The notes beneath the pieces were generated by a model. That model did not search any database and was not told the origin of the DNA. It saw only the letters and a list, made by a program, of their open reading frames with translations. From assembly GCF_026626335.1 (NCBI RefSeq), contig NZ_JAPNTZ010000008.1, positions 310,001 through 374,000 of the forward strand: DNA of 64,000 nt, written 5' to 3'. Each line of letters opens with the position of its first letter. Within the stretch, counting starts at the first letter, position 1. Positions 51,976 through 59,965 of the stretch are shown piece after piece. The position numbers and the translations under genes were made by a program. Source of the stretch: Paractinoplanes pyxinae. GTDB taxonomy: Bacteria; Actinomycetota; Actinomycetes; Mycobacteriales; Micromonosporaceae.

Positions 51976-53097
51976 TCAAGCGCGAGACACCGTCAGGGCG
52001 TCGGTGGTGTTCGCCTCGATGAACGGCAGGTCGGGATCGCGACCCAGTCCTGGCGCGGCAGAGACCTCGACCAGGCCGTTCGTGGAGACGATCGGCTCGG
52101 TGGTGACGTCGCGGGCGTAGTACTTGTCGGAGCCGGAAACGTCGGACGGCAGCGTGAAGCCGGGCAACGCGCTCAGCGCCACATTCGCCGCGCGCCCGAC
52201 GCCGAACTCGTGCATGCCGCCGCACCACACCGGCACACCGTGGTCAACGGCCAGGTCATGGGCCCGTACGGCCCAGGTCAGCCCGCCCATCCGGGACACC
52301 TTGATGTTGAGGATCCGGCCCGAGCCCAGCCGCAACGCCGTCACCAGGTCGTCCAGCTCCTCGACCGACTCGTCGAGGCAGATCGGCGTCTCGAGCTGCT
52401 TCTGCAGGTCGGCCAGGTCGGCCAGCGCCCGGGGCCCGTACGGCTGCTCGATCATCAACAGCCCCAGCCCGTCGAGCTCCTTCATCACCGCCACATCCGC
52501 CGGCGCGTAGGCCCCGTTCGCATCGACATGCAACGGCATTGAGGGGTACGCCGAACGGACGGCCCGCACCGGCTCGACATCCCACCCCGGCGCGATCTTG
52601 AGCTTGATCCGCCGGTAGCCCTCCCCCACCCGCAACGCCACCTGGCCGAGCAGGTCGTCGATGGTCGGCTCGATCCCGAGTGACACCCCCGCTTCAACTT
52701 CATTCCGTACGCCACCCAGTGCGGCCGCCAGCGGAACCCCACGCTCGGCCGTCCACAGCGACCAGGCCGCCATGTCGAACCCGGCCCGCGCGAACTGGTT
52801 ACCGCGCACCTTGCCCAACGCCTCAGCCAGCTCACCGGGGTGATTCCACTCAGCCGCCAGCGCGATCGGCGCCAGGTGGTCACGGGCGATCGCCCAGCAC
52901 GTCTCAACCGTCTCAGCCGAGTAGAACGGCCCACTGGGCGACGCGATCTCACCCCACCCGACACCGCCGTCACGGTCGGCGGACGTGAAGGTGACGAGGA
53001 TGTGTTCGAGTGAGCGTTTGGCGTGCGAACTGGTCTGGAATTCGTGCACGAGCGGCAGGCGTACCCGGCGCAGCTCGACGGTGCTGATTCGCGTCAT
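51976..53097 (-). CDS. N-acylamino acid racemase / o-succinylbenzoate synthase family
   Basis: The 373-residue enolase-superfamily enzyme has the KxK pair Lys165/Lys167 (YRRIKLKIAPG), metal ligands Asp192 (HVDANGAY), Glu217 (MIEQPY) and Asp242 (CLDESV), and opposite base Lys266 (LNIKVSRMGG). This set is shared by OSBS and N-succinylamino acid racemase, which sequence cannot separate. No menaquinone genes are near. The neighbours (GNAT, SIS protein, M20 amidohydrolase) favour the racemase role, epimerising N-acyl amino acids. Its ATG overlaps the SIS-protein stop, so the two are coupled. Confidence 0.87.
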   Translation of the reverse strand: MTRISTVELRRVRLPLVHEFQTSSHAKRSLEHILVTFTSADRDGGVGWGEIASPSGPFYSAETVETCWAIARDHLAPIALAAEWNHPGELAEALGKVRGNQFARAGFDMAAWSLWTAERGVPLAAALGGVRNEVEAGVSLGIEPTIDDLLGQVALRVGEGYRRIKLKIAPGWDVEPVRAVRSAYPSMPLHVDANGAYAPADVAVMKELDGLGLLMIEQPYGPRALADLADLQKQLETPICLDESVEELDDLVTALRLGSGRILNIKVSRMGGLTWAVRAHDLAVDHGVPVWCGGMHEFGVGRAANVALSALPGFTLPSDVSGSDKYYARDVTTEPIVSTNGLVEVSAAPGLGRDPDLPFIEANTTDALTVSRA

Positions 53098-53726
53098 GTC
53101 CGATCCACGTAGAGGTCGAGTTCGGCGGCGAGGGCGTCGCGTTCATGCAGGCGGCGCCCGGCCCCCTTGGAGCTGGCGATGGTCAGAGTGGCCAGCAGGT
53201 GCAGCACCAGCACGACAGACGTGGGCGAACTGGCGTACGACGCAGTGTCCGTCCCGATGACTATCCGGGTGCTCGCCAACTCCGTCAGCGGAGCGTCGTC
53301 GGCGTCAGTGATCAGCACAAGCTCACCCCCGTGAGCGACGTAGGCCTCCGCCGTCGACACGGTGTCCCGCCGATAGCGCGACATAGCGACTGCTACCAGC
53401 AGGTCCCCTTGCCGAATGTCCCCGAGCACGTCGAGCGGCCGCACAGTCGCCCCGTCCACCAGATGCACACCGGACAAGCCCGCGCTTAGATCGGCCGCCA
53501 GCAGCGACGCATAACTGAGCGACTTGCCGTTCCCGAGCAGAAAACGCCGCCGCGCCGACACGATGCGCGCAGCCGCCTGCTCGATAGCGTCGTGCTCGGC
53601 CGCCCACGACAGCGCCTTGCCAAACGCCGTGCGCTGCTGCTCCAACACCCGATGCTTGAGCACCTGCGCCGACCGCCGCTGCACGTTCCGCTCAAACCGC
53701 TCAGCCGGCGACGGATGCGCAGTCAT
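53094..53726 (-). CDS. SIS-domain protein resembling MurR/RpiR without the HTH
   Basis: The ~210-residue protein starts MTAHPSPAERFERNVQRRSA after GGGAG. The sugar-isomerase (SIS) domain spans ~60-190 (RRRFLLGNGKSLSYASLLAA, DLLVAVAMSRYRRDTVSTAE, ELVLITDADDAPLTELASTR). RpiR regulators have an N-terminal HTH of ~75 residues; I see none here, and upstream in-frame sequence back to 53954 does not look like one. It is therefore either a SIS-only effector or a regulator with its HTH lost. It is coupled to the racemase downstream. Confidence 0.75.
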   Translation of the reverse strand: MTAHPSPAERFERNVQRRSAQVLKHRVLEQQRTAFGKALSWAAEHDAIEQAAARIVSARRRFLLGNGKSLSYASLLAADLSAGLSGVHLVDGATVRPLDVLGDIRQGDLLVAVAMSRYRRDTVSTAEAYVAHGGELVLITDADDAPLTELASTRIVIGTDTASYASSPTSVVLVLHLLATLTIASSKGAGRRLHERDALAAELDLYVDRT

Positions 53727-53808
53727 AGCGTGCTCACTCCCACCGTCATCTCCCCCACTGGATGGCCGTTCGTGTGCGCTCATTGCACGCTGTTGCACGT
53801 TTCGACGA

Positions 53809-53818
53809 CAACGCGTTG
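53809..53818. promoter_or_regulatory. Candidate operator upstream of the SIS gene
   Basis: CAACGCGTTG is a perfect 10-bp palindrome in a 224-bp gap (53727-53950) rich in TTGCGC and TTGCAC words. The related words in the promoter of the M20 gene hint at shared regulation. Weak evidence. Confidence 0.3.
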
Positions 53819-53950
53819 CGCGCTCGCACAATCCGCCGCGGCCGACTGCAGGAAGATGCGCAACGGCGTGCGCCCTGATCAACGCGGCACCGCCGACTGT
53901 ACGAAGGTGAGCGATGGTGCGCGTTGGCGGATGACGCGGCGGGATGGGCG

Positions 53951-54613
53951 TCATCGGGTGGTCCGTTCGAAGGTGTACGTGGCCTGGTTGTGGTGGCGTT
54001 CCACCCGTACCAGGTGGGCGGTCTTGAATTGCTCGATCAGGTCACGGCGTAGGGCTGCGCGGTCGGTGGGGTCGGGTGCGGCCGTCGTGTCGTTGGCTGG
54101 GGTCGTCACCGTCGTGCACTCGTGTTTGGGGACGTGGGGTGCGGCCAAGTCCCATGAGACGAGCAGGCGGTCGGAGGCGCCGTCGTCGTAATAGTCGGGG
54201 AGGAAGCGGATCGCCGTCGCGCCGAGGACGGTGAAGTTGAAGTGGGCGTTTCGTAAGGCGTACGGGTCGAACGTCCATCGCATCGTGCGGGCGCCCGTAG
54301 CCCGCGCTGTTTCGGCTTGGGCCTGCTTGAGGCGGCGGCCGACGCCCGTGCCTTGCGCGCTCGGCGCGACCACCGCGGCCTGCGAATAGTGGTAGAGCTC
54401 GCCGGCCTCGACCGCGCTGAACCCGTAGCAGAAACCGACCAGCTCACCACCGTCGAACGCGCCCAGCACCGATCCCGCGTTCTCGCGCAGCGCCGCCAGC
54501 AGGCGGGGGCTGATGCCGAACTCGGCCTGGTCGTAGCCGAACACGCTCCGGTAGAGCGCCGACGCGGCCGACCACTCGCCGAGCCCGGTCAGGTCGCGCA
54601 CCACGATGCTCAT
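53951..54613 (-). CDS. GNAT-family N-acyltransferase (COG3375-like)
   Basis: The ~220-residue protein starts MSIVVRDLTGLGEWSAASAL after GGGAGGG. Its GNAT fold has the acyl-CoA loop VVAPSAQGTGVGRRLKQAQA and a preceding LVGFCYGFSAVEAGELYHYS strand. The long form with FLPDYYDDGASDRLLVSWDL is the COG3375-like subtype that recurs beside N-acylamino acid racemases. In Geobacillus a similar enzyme N-succinylates D-amino acids, which the racemase and a desuccinylase then turn into L-amino acids; I infer the same here. It is divergent from the M20 gene. Confidence 0.8.
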   Translation of the reverse strand: MSIVVRDLTGLGEWSAASALYRSVFGYDQAEFGISPRLLAALRENAGSVLGAFDGGELVGFCYGFSAVEAGELYHYSQAAVVAPSAQGTGVGRRLKQAQAETARATGARTMRWTFDPYALRNAHFNFTVLGATAIRFLPDYYDDGASDRLLVSWDLAAPHVPKHECTTVTTPANDTTAAPDPTDRAALRRDLIEQFKTAHLVRVERHHNQATYTFERTTR

Positions 54614-54675
54614 CGCGCCCTCCCTGCGGTGCGAAGATACGAAACGTATAACCGTCATCGTGCACCGTGTTGCGC

Positions 54676-54707
54676 GCGTTGACAACGCACCGGGGAAAAC
54701 TTAGCGT
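54676..54707 (+). promoter_or_regulatory. Leaderless promoter with palindromic operator, M20 gene
   Basis: GCGTTG-A-CAACGC (54676-54688) is a perfect 6+6 palindrome overlapping the -35 TTGACA (54679-54684). TAGCGT (54702-54707) follows after 17 bp, and 6 bp later comes the ATG at 54714. A repressor on the palindrome would block the promoter. This is the region shared with the divergent GNAT gene. Confidence 0.55.
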
Positions 54708-54713
54708 TCGCAT

Positions 54714-55796
54714 ATGTTGGACGCCCTGCGTACGTACACGTTGCTCGAATCGCCGACCGGTGACGCCCGCGCGCTCGCCGCGCTCGCGGAAGTGCTGGAG
54801 GCGGACGCGGCCCGGTCCGGTTTTGCGACGGCGCGAGAGGGCGACCACCTGCTGTGGACCCTCCCGGCCCGCGACACCCGCGGCGGCGAGTTGCTGCTGC
54901 TCAGCCACTACGACACGGTGTGGCCGGTCGGCGCTCTCGACGAGATGCCGTGGTCCGTCGAGGACGACACCGTCCGAGGCCCTGGCGTCTACGACACGAA
55001 GGCCGGGCTGGTGGCGCTGCTCGCGGCTGTCGAGCGGGTGATCGCTTCGGGCCGGCCACATCCCGAGGTACGGGTGATCGTGGTGGCCGACGAGGAGATC
55101 GGCTCCCCCACCGCCGGCGACCTGGTCCGCGCCGAGGCGAAGCGGGCCACCGCCGTGCTGGGGATGGAACCGCCTCATCCGGGCGGGGATCTCAAGACCG
55201 GCCGCCGGGGCAGCACCCGAGCCCGCATCGAGGTGACGGGTATCGAGTCCCATGCGGCACTGGATCCCGAAGCCGGTGTCAACGCGATCGACGAATTGAT
55301 CGACCAGCTGACCGCTTTCCGCGAGGTCGTGGCGAATCGGCCGGTCCTGCTCAACACCGGCACGATCAGCGGCGGCGGCCGCACGAACGTCGTTGCCGGG
55401 CACGCGCAGGCCGACCTCGGGCTGCGCTTCCTCGATCCGGACAACGAGGAGACGGTGCTCGGCGCGCTCGGCACGCTTACGCCGTACCGGGAAAGAGCAG
55501 TTATCACCAGCCGGCTGCTCGCTCATCGACCCACATGGCGTCCGAACGACGCCACGAACAAGTTGCTCGCACGAGTTGAGCGAATAGCGTCGGATATTAG
55601 CCAAACGCTCACCGGCCGCCCGGCCGACGGCGCCGCCGACACCAACACCACGGGAGCACTTGGAGTCCCCACGCTCGACGGTCTGGCACCGAGAGGCGGC
55701 GGCGCGCACGCCCGTCACGAGTGGGTCTCCCATCAGGGCATTCATGAACGCGCAGATCTGCTCGAGGCGCTATTGCATCAAACCAGTTTGATGTAA
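54714..55796 (+). CDS. M20-family metallo-amidohydrolase
   Basis: The 360-residue peptidase-fold enzyme has the dizinc ligands His65 and Asp67 (LSHYDTVWPVG), Asp94 (GVYDTKAG), Glu127/Glu128 (VADEEIGS), a further Glu in GMEPPHPG, and the C-terminal His in RGGGAHARHEW. A dimerisation domain lies in the middle. The group includes ArgE/DapE and N-acyl amino acid deacylases. Next to the racemase and GNAT it is likely an N-succinyl- or N-acetyl-L-amino acid deacylase. Its last codons hold the operator of the downstream ArsR-ArsC gene. Confidence 0.87.
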   Translation: MLDALRTYTLLESPTGDARALAALAEVLEADAARSGFATAREGDHLLWTLPARDTRGGELLLLSHYDTVWPVGALDEMPWSVEDDTVRGPGVYDTKAGLVALLAAVERVIASGRPHPEVRVIVVADEEIGSPTAGDLVRAEAKRATAVLGMEPPHPGGDLKTGRRGSTRARIEVTGIESHAALDPEAGVNAIDELIDQLTAFREVVANRPVLLNTGTISGGGRTNVVAGHAQADLGLRFLDPDNEETVLGALGTLTPYRERAVITSRLLAHRPTWRPNDATNKLLARVERIASDISQTLTGRPADGAADTNTTGALGVPTLDGLAPRGGGAHARHEWVSHQGIHERADLLEALLHQTSLM

Positions 55797-55799
55797 TCT
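55776..55799 (+). promoter_or_regulatory. ArsR-type operator and leaderless promoter
   Basis: CATCAAAC-CA-GTTTGATG (55776-55793) is a perfect 8+8 inverted repeat, typical of ArsR operators. TAATCT (55794-55799) follows directly, 6 bp before the GTG at 55806. The operator lies inside the end of the M20 coding sequence. Confidence 0.7.
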
Positions 55800-55805
55800 G
55801 CGGGC

Positions 55806-56546
55806 GTGACGACAGAGCCGCCGGCGTTCGTGACCGCCGCCGGGCATCCCGTGCGTTGGCGTTTATTGAGCGAACTTGCGCGCGGCGACCACGCGGTGCG
55901 CGAGTTGACCGTGCTGCTCGATCAGCCGCAGAACCTCGTCTCCTACCACCTGGGCAAGCTGCGCAAGGCGGCGCTGGTGACGACTCGCCGTAGCAATGCC
56001 GACGGTCGCGACACCTACTACGCGCTCAACATCGCGCACTGCGAGAGCCTGATCTCCGACGCCGGCGCGGCCCTCCATCCCGCGCTACGGCTCACGGCGC
56101 CCACCCCGGCGACACCCGTGACCGGGCGGGTGCTGTTCCTCTGCACCGGCAACAGCGCACGCTCCCAGATGGCTGAGGCGCTGCTGAGGCAGCGCACCGC
56201 CGGCGCCGTTGAGGCATTCAGCGCCGGCAGCCGTCCCAAACCGATCAACCCGTACGCCGTAAGCGTCATGGCCACCCGCGGCGTCGACCTCTCCGCCGCC
56301 CGGCCCAAACACCTCGACGAGTTCCGCACAGAGCGCTTCGACCGCGTGATCACGCTGTGCGACCGCGTCAAGGAGGTCTGCCCCGAGTTCCCCGGCGACG
56401 CCGTACGCGCGCATTGGAGCATGCCCGACCCGGCCGCCGACGCCGACGGGTTGCGCGCTTTTGAGCGAATCGCCGACGAACTCGCTCAACGCATCGACTT
56501 TCTGCTGCACACCCTCGCTCACCCGTCGCCGGAGGAGGCGTCATGA
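55806..56546 (+). CDS. ArsR-ArsC fusion: repressor plus arsenate reductase
   Basis: The 246-residue protein joins an ArsR winged helix (residues ~10-85, VRWRLLSELARGDHAVRELT, QNLVSYHLGKLRKAALVTTR) to a low-molecular-weight phosphatase-like reductase (~105-245, VLFLCTGNSARSQMAEALLR). The reductase P-loop matches the thioredoxin/mycoredoxin-coupled ArsC class (CTGNSARS), with a later Cys pair in TLCDRVKEVCPEFPG. In such fusions the repressor and enzyme share arsenic sensing. It starts at a GTG under its own operator. Confidence 0.9.
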   Translation: MTTEPPAFVTAAGHPVRWRLLSELARGDHAVRELTVLLDQPQNLVSYHLGKLRKAALVTTRRSNADGRDTYYALNIAHCESLISDAGAALHPALRLTAPTPATPVTGRVLFLCTGNSARSQMAEALLRQRTAGAVEAFSAGSRPKPINPYAVSVMATRGVDLSAARPKHLDEFRTERFDRVITLCDRVKEVCPEFPGDAVRAHWSMPDPAADADGLRAFERIADELAQRIDFLLHTLAHPSPEEAS

Positions 56547-56935
56547 CCAACCCCACCGAGGACACCGTCAACGTGCGCTACCTGGTCGACGATGTCGCCG
56601 CCGCGATCGACTTCTACACCGGCCGCCTCGGCTTCACGTCGATGACCACTTTCCTGCCGGCGTTCGCCGACGTCCGGCGGGGCAACCTGCGCCTGCTGCT
56701 GTCCGGCCCGGACAGTTCGGCCGGCCGCACCCTGCCTGACGGCAGCCGGCCGCGGCCCGGCGGCTGGAACCGCATTCACTTGATCGTCGCCGACATCGAC
56801 ACCGAAGTGGCCCGGCTGCGCGCGGACGGGGTGCCGTTCCGCAGCGAGGTCGTCACCGGCCCGGGCGGCCGGCAGATCGTCCTGGACGATCCGGCCGGCA
56901 ACCCCGTCGAATTGTTCGAACCCGCGCATGCCTGA
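56543..56935 (+). CDS. VOC-family (glyoxalase-like) protein
   Basis: The 130-residue protein starts MTNPTEDTVNVRYLVDDVAA and has two VOC modules, the second with RIHLIVADIDTEVARLRADG and ending VLDDPAGNPVELFEP. GGAGGAG precedes the ATG, which overlaps the upstream stop by 4 bp. VOC proteins such as ArsI cleave organoarsenicals, but the cysteines typical of ArsI are not obvious here, so I call only the family. Confidence 0.88.
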   Translation: MTNPTEDTVNVRYLVDDVAAAIDFYTGRLGFTSMTTFLPAFADVRRGNLRLLLSGPDSSAGRTLPDGSRPRPGGWNRIHLIVADIDTEVARLRADGVPFRSEVVTGPGGRQIVLDDPAGNPVELFEPAHA

Positions 56936-58088
56936 GCAGCATCGCGCAACGCTGGCCACCGTCCTCAAGGAGTGGGGACGGATCGGCTGCGTCGGCTTCG
57001 GCGGGCCGCCCGCGCACATCGCCCTATTGCGCAAACTGTGCGTTGACGATCGAAGATGGCTGGACGCGCAGGAGTTCGAGGACGCGATCGCCGCGTGCAA
57101 TCTGCTGCCCGGGCCGGCCTCCACGCAGCTGGCGATCTTCTGCGCCTGGCGCGTACGCGGCCGGGCCGGCGCCCTGGTCGGTGGGGCGGCGTTCATCGTG
57201 CCCGGGCTGATCGCCATCCTCGTGCTGGCCGCACTCTTCCTCGGCGACCCGCCCACCTGGGTCAAGGCGGCCGGGGCGGGAGCGGGCGCGGCGGTGGCCG
57301 CGATCGCCCTGCAGGCCGGCTGGAGCCTGATCCCGCCCGGATGGAAACGCGCGCCCCAGCAGAGCAGCCGTCGCCGCTGGGCGGTGTATCTGCTGCTCGG
57401 GGCGGTGGCCGCGGCAACCGTCGGCCCGTGGCTGGTGCTCTTGCTCATCGCCTGCGGCATCGCCGAGATCCTGGCCCAGCGGGTGCCCGCGTCCGAGCGC
57501 CGGCCGTCCGCCGCCCTGCCGTTCCTGGCCGTGGCCGGGCTAGGCGGCGGCGGAGTCCTGCTGCCGCTGGCCTGGACCGCCTTGAAGGTCGGCGCCTTGT
57601 CGTACGGCGGCGGTTTCGTCATCATCCCGCTGATGCAGGCCGACGCCGTCGACCAGCACCGGTGGATGTCCGCGGCCGAGTTCCTCAACGCCGTCGCGCT
57701 CGGCCAGATCACCCCCGGCCCGGTCGTGCACACCGTGGCCGTGGTCGGTTACGCAGCGGCGGGCGTCGGTGGCGGCCTGCTCGCCGCCGCCGTCGCATTC
57801 AGCCCCTCGTTCACGTTCATCCTGCTCGGCGCCGACCGCTTCGACCGCCTGCGCGACAACCGCCGCGTGCGCGCGTTCCTCGACGGCGCCGGCCCGGCCG
57901 CGATCGGGGCCATCCTCGGCTCGGCGGTCCCGCTGGTGCGGGCATTGACCGAACCTTGGCAGTACGCCGTACTGGCCGTCGCCTGCGTCCTGACCCTGGC
58001 CGCCCGCCGCGGCCCGGTCCTGACGCTGTCCAGCGCCGCCCTGGCCGGCATCATCATCGTCCTGGCCGGCGGCGCCCTTCCGCACTGA
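56928..58088 (+). CDS. chrA: Chromate transporter, ChrA family
   Basis: The 386-residue membrane protein contains two CHR repeats: the first with GRIGCVGFGGPPAHIALLRK and NLLPGPASTQLAIF, the second with GALSYGGGFVIIPLMQADAV and ALGQITPGPVVHTVAVVGYA. About ten spans are expected. It would export chromate or a related oxyanion. It overlaps the VOC gene by 8 bp, so it belongs to the ArsR-ArsC operon; combined arsenate and chromate relief is implied. Confidence 0.92.
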   Translation: MPEQHRATLATVLKEWGRIGCVGFGGPPAHIALLRKLCVDDRRWLDAQEFEDAIAACNLLPGPASTQLAIFCAWRVRGRAGALVGGAAFIVPGLIAILVLAALFLGDPPTWVKAAGAGAGAAVAAIALQAGWSLIPPGWKRAPQQSSRRRWAVYLLLGAVAAATVGPWLVLLLIACGIAEILAQRVPASERRPSAALPFLAVAGLGGGGVLLPLAWTALKVGALSYGGGFVIIPLMQADAVDQHRWMSAAEFLNAVALGQITPGPVVHTVAVVGYAAAGVGGGLLAAAVAFSPSFTFILLGADRFDRLRDNRRVRAFLDGAGPAAIGAILGSAVPLVRALTEPWQYAVLAVACVLTLAARRGPVLTLSSAALAGIIIVLAGGALPH

Positions 58089-58299
58089 CCGCCGCCCGGG
58101 CCACCGTGACCGCAACAAATCGCTGGGGTGAAAACCGTTGCCGCTGGAACCTCCGAACTGGGTGAAGGCCGGTCACGGCTGTCGAATGGCACCCCGTCCA
58201 CCGGCGACAGCGACTTACTCAGGCGGGAGGAGGCAATGCTGGACGACGATGCCCCGGTAGCACCTCAGAAACGACCTCGGCCGGCGAGACGGGGAGTGA

Positions 58300-58350
58300 A
58301 AAGGCGGGCCGAGCCAAGCCACTGTTCGGACCAGACCTCTCCAACCGGCC
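58300..58350. repeat. Degenerate copy of erm 3' segment
   Basis: AGCCACTGTTCGGACCAGAC at about 58317 matches the segment of the erm 3' end at ~58935 (GCCACTGTTCGGGCCACAC) with few changes, followed by CCAACCGG-like sequence. It appears to be an outlying decayed copy. Confidence 0.4.
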
Positions 58351-58364
58351 CGTCAGGCGCGGCA

Positions 58365-58590
58365 GGTGGCGGCGTAAGCGGCAGCCCGGGCAAGGACCAG
58401 GCGCGCATGAGAGACGCAGGGTGGCGGCGTAAGCGGCGGCCCAGGTAAGGACCAGGCGCGCATGAGAGACGCAGGGTGGCGGCGTAAGCGGCGGCCCAGG
58501 TAAGGACCAGGCGCGCATGAGAGACGCAGGGTGGCGACGTAAGCGGCGGCCCAGGTAAGGACCAGGCGCGCATGAGAGACGCAGAGTGGC
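58365..58590. repeat. Minisatellite, ~4 x 55 bp
   Basis: Units begin AGGACCAGG at 58393, 58448, 58503 and 58558, exactly 55 bp apart, with a partial upstream copy from 58365. The unit holds GCGCGCATGAGAGACGCAGG and ends in a GGCGGC-rich half. Period 55 breaks reading frames, so it is non-coding. The surrounding 822-bp gap (58089-58910) has no gene; it contains this array and remnants of the erm 3' end. Confidence 0.88.
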
Positions 58591-58654
58591 CGTAGCGGCG
58601 GACCGGCGACGCATGCACCAATCCGCCGCCGCTCGACTGTGTTCGTCGGACTCG

Positions 58655-58910
58655 GCTGGATTCATCGATGTAGGCGGAACTCGGTCAGCCACACTCGGCC
58701 GACCGGAACCTGCGGTGGCAGACGCAATGCCCGGCAGGCCGCGGTGGCCCAGCTCTTCGTCGATGATCGGCTCTCCCTATCGAAAGAAGGTGAACAAAGG
58801 TCGGTCACCGTTCGAGCCAGACCGGGACGTCCGGTATCAGGCGCAGTGCCCGGCAGCCCGCGGCGGCCCGGCGACACCTGCACCGAACCGCCGCCGCCGC
58901 TCGACGCTGT
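58655..58910. repeat. Two degenerate tandem copies of the erm 3' end
   Basis: Two ~120-150 bp units (about 58655-58790 and 58790-58910) match the last ~150 bp of the erm gene (58911-59060). Shared words include AGGCGGAAC, TGCCCGGCAGGC and GCGGCGGCC, with CTCGACGCTGTTCATCGGAG at the joins. Both are too diverged and short to code for anything useful. Confidence 0.65.
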
Positions 58911-59711
58911 TCATCGGAGCAGGCGGAACAAGGTCAGCCACTGTTCGGGCCACACTTCGCCGACCGCGACGTCCGGTGTCAGACGCACTGCCCGGCAGGC
59001 TGCGGCGGCCTGCCGGTGCCCGTAACGCCGGGACAGCGACGCCTGCACCGAACCGCCCACCCCGGTGAAGCCGCACTCGACCAGCGCCCGATAGCGGGGC
59101 ATCAGCTCCGCGCGTACCAGCGGAATCGCGCGGCGCCGCAAGCACAGGATCCCGCCGTCCACCCGCGGCACGGGCCGGAACGCCGTACGGGGAACTCGCC
59201 CCGCCAAATGCCAGGCGACCTCGGGCCAAGTGAGCACGGTCAGCCGTGACCAACGTCCGTAGTCACCTGTGCGTTTGCGCGCGTACTCCCACTGCGTGAG
59301 CAACGTCGCCTGTCGCATGGTGCGCGCTTGCAGACACCAGTCGACAACCGCCGACGTCAACGCGTACGGAATGTTGCCCACGACCGCGAACGGCTCGCGC
59401 GGTGGCACGGCGGTCAGGAAATCGTCGGTTCGCACGCTCAGACCGCCGGCTGCCGGCAGGGCGGCGGCCAGGTCCGGGTCGATTTCGTACGCGATGACGC
59501 GCGCCCGCCGCCGCAGGAGTTCAGCCGTGAGGCGGCCACGCCCCGCCCCCACCTCGAGGATCAACTCTCCTTCGGCGGGCGCGGCCACGTCCGCCAGTTC
59601 GCGCACCGCCGACTGATCGGCGAGCAGGTTCTGACCAAGGATCCGCCGGGCGCGCGCATGCTCGCGCCGGCGGTAGGAAGATGACGCCACAACCGGGTTC
59701 CCGTCTGCCAC
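58911..59711 (-). CDS. Erm-type 23S rRNA adenine N6-methyltransferase
   Basis: The 266-residue enzyme has RRILGQNLLADQSAVRELAD at the N-terminus, SAM motif LILEVGAGRGRLTAELLRR, acidic motif in VIAYEIDPDLAAAL, RTDDFLTA, and the adenine-binding NIPY (VVGNIPYALTSAVVDWCL). NIPY rather than NLPY and the FRPVPRVDGGILCL C-domain favour Erm over KsgA. It would dimethylate A2058 of 23S rRNA and give MLS-type resistance. It starts at a GTG. The 3' end is repeated downstream as decayed copies. No antibiotic gene cluster is visible nearby. Confidence 0.78.
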   Translation of the reverse strand: MADGNPVVASSSYRRREHARARRILGQNLLADQSAVRELADVAAPAEGELILEVGAGRGRLTAELLRRRARVIAYEIDPDLAAALPAAGGLSVRTDDFLTAVPPREPFAVVGNIPYALTSAVVDWCLQARTMRQATLLTQWEYARKRTGDYGRWSRLTVLTWPEVAWHLAGRVPRTAFRPVPRVDGGILCLRRRAIPLVRAELMPRYRALVECGFTGVGGSVQASLSRRYGHRQAAAACRAVRLTPDVAVGEVWPEQWLTLFRLLR

Positions 59712-59965
59712 CCACCACAGCGGTGGGCGGCGAAACGCGGACAGCCTCGATCGTCCGGGCCGTCCGCTGAGAAGACAGAGGACTCAGCGGGCCCCGGCGG
59801 CGAACCGCGGAAAGAGTTCAGGCGGCGCTGCGCGGGACCGGACGCCCGGCGCGGTGACGGATCGCGTACTGCGGTCCTCGCGCGGGCATCCCGGCCGCGA
59901 CGAGGAGAGCGTGCGTCGTGTGCATCCGGCGACGGTAGCCACCGCTCGGCGTACGCGCACCCGAT

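Noticed and set aside
58219..58692. Minus-strand open frame across the 55-bp repeats
   Set aside because: It encodes only repeated units; the 55-bp period shifts the frame between units and it has no start context.
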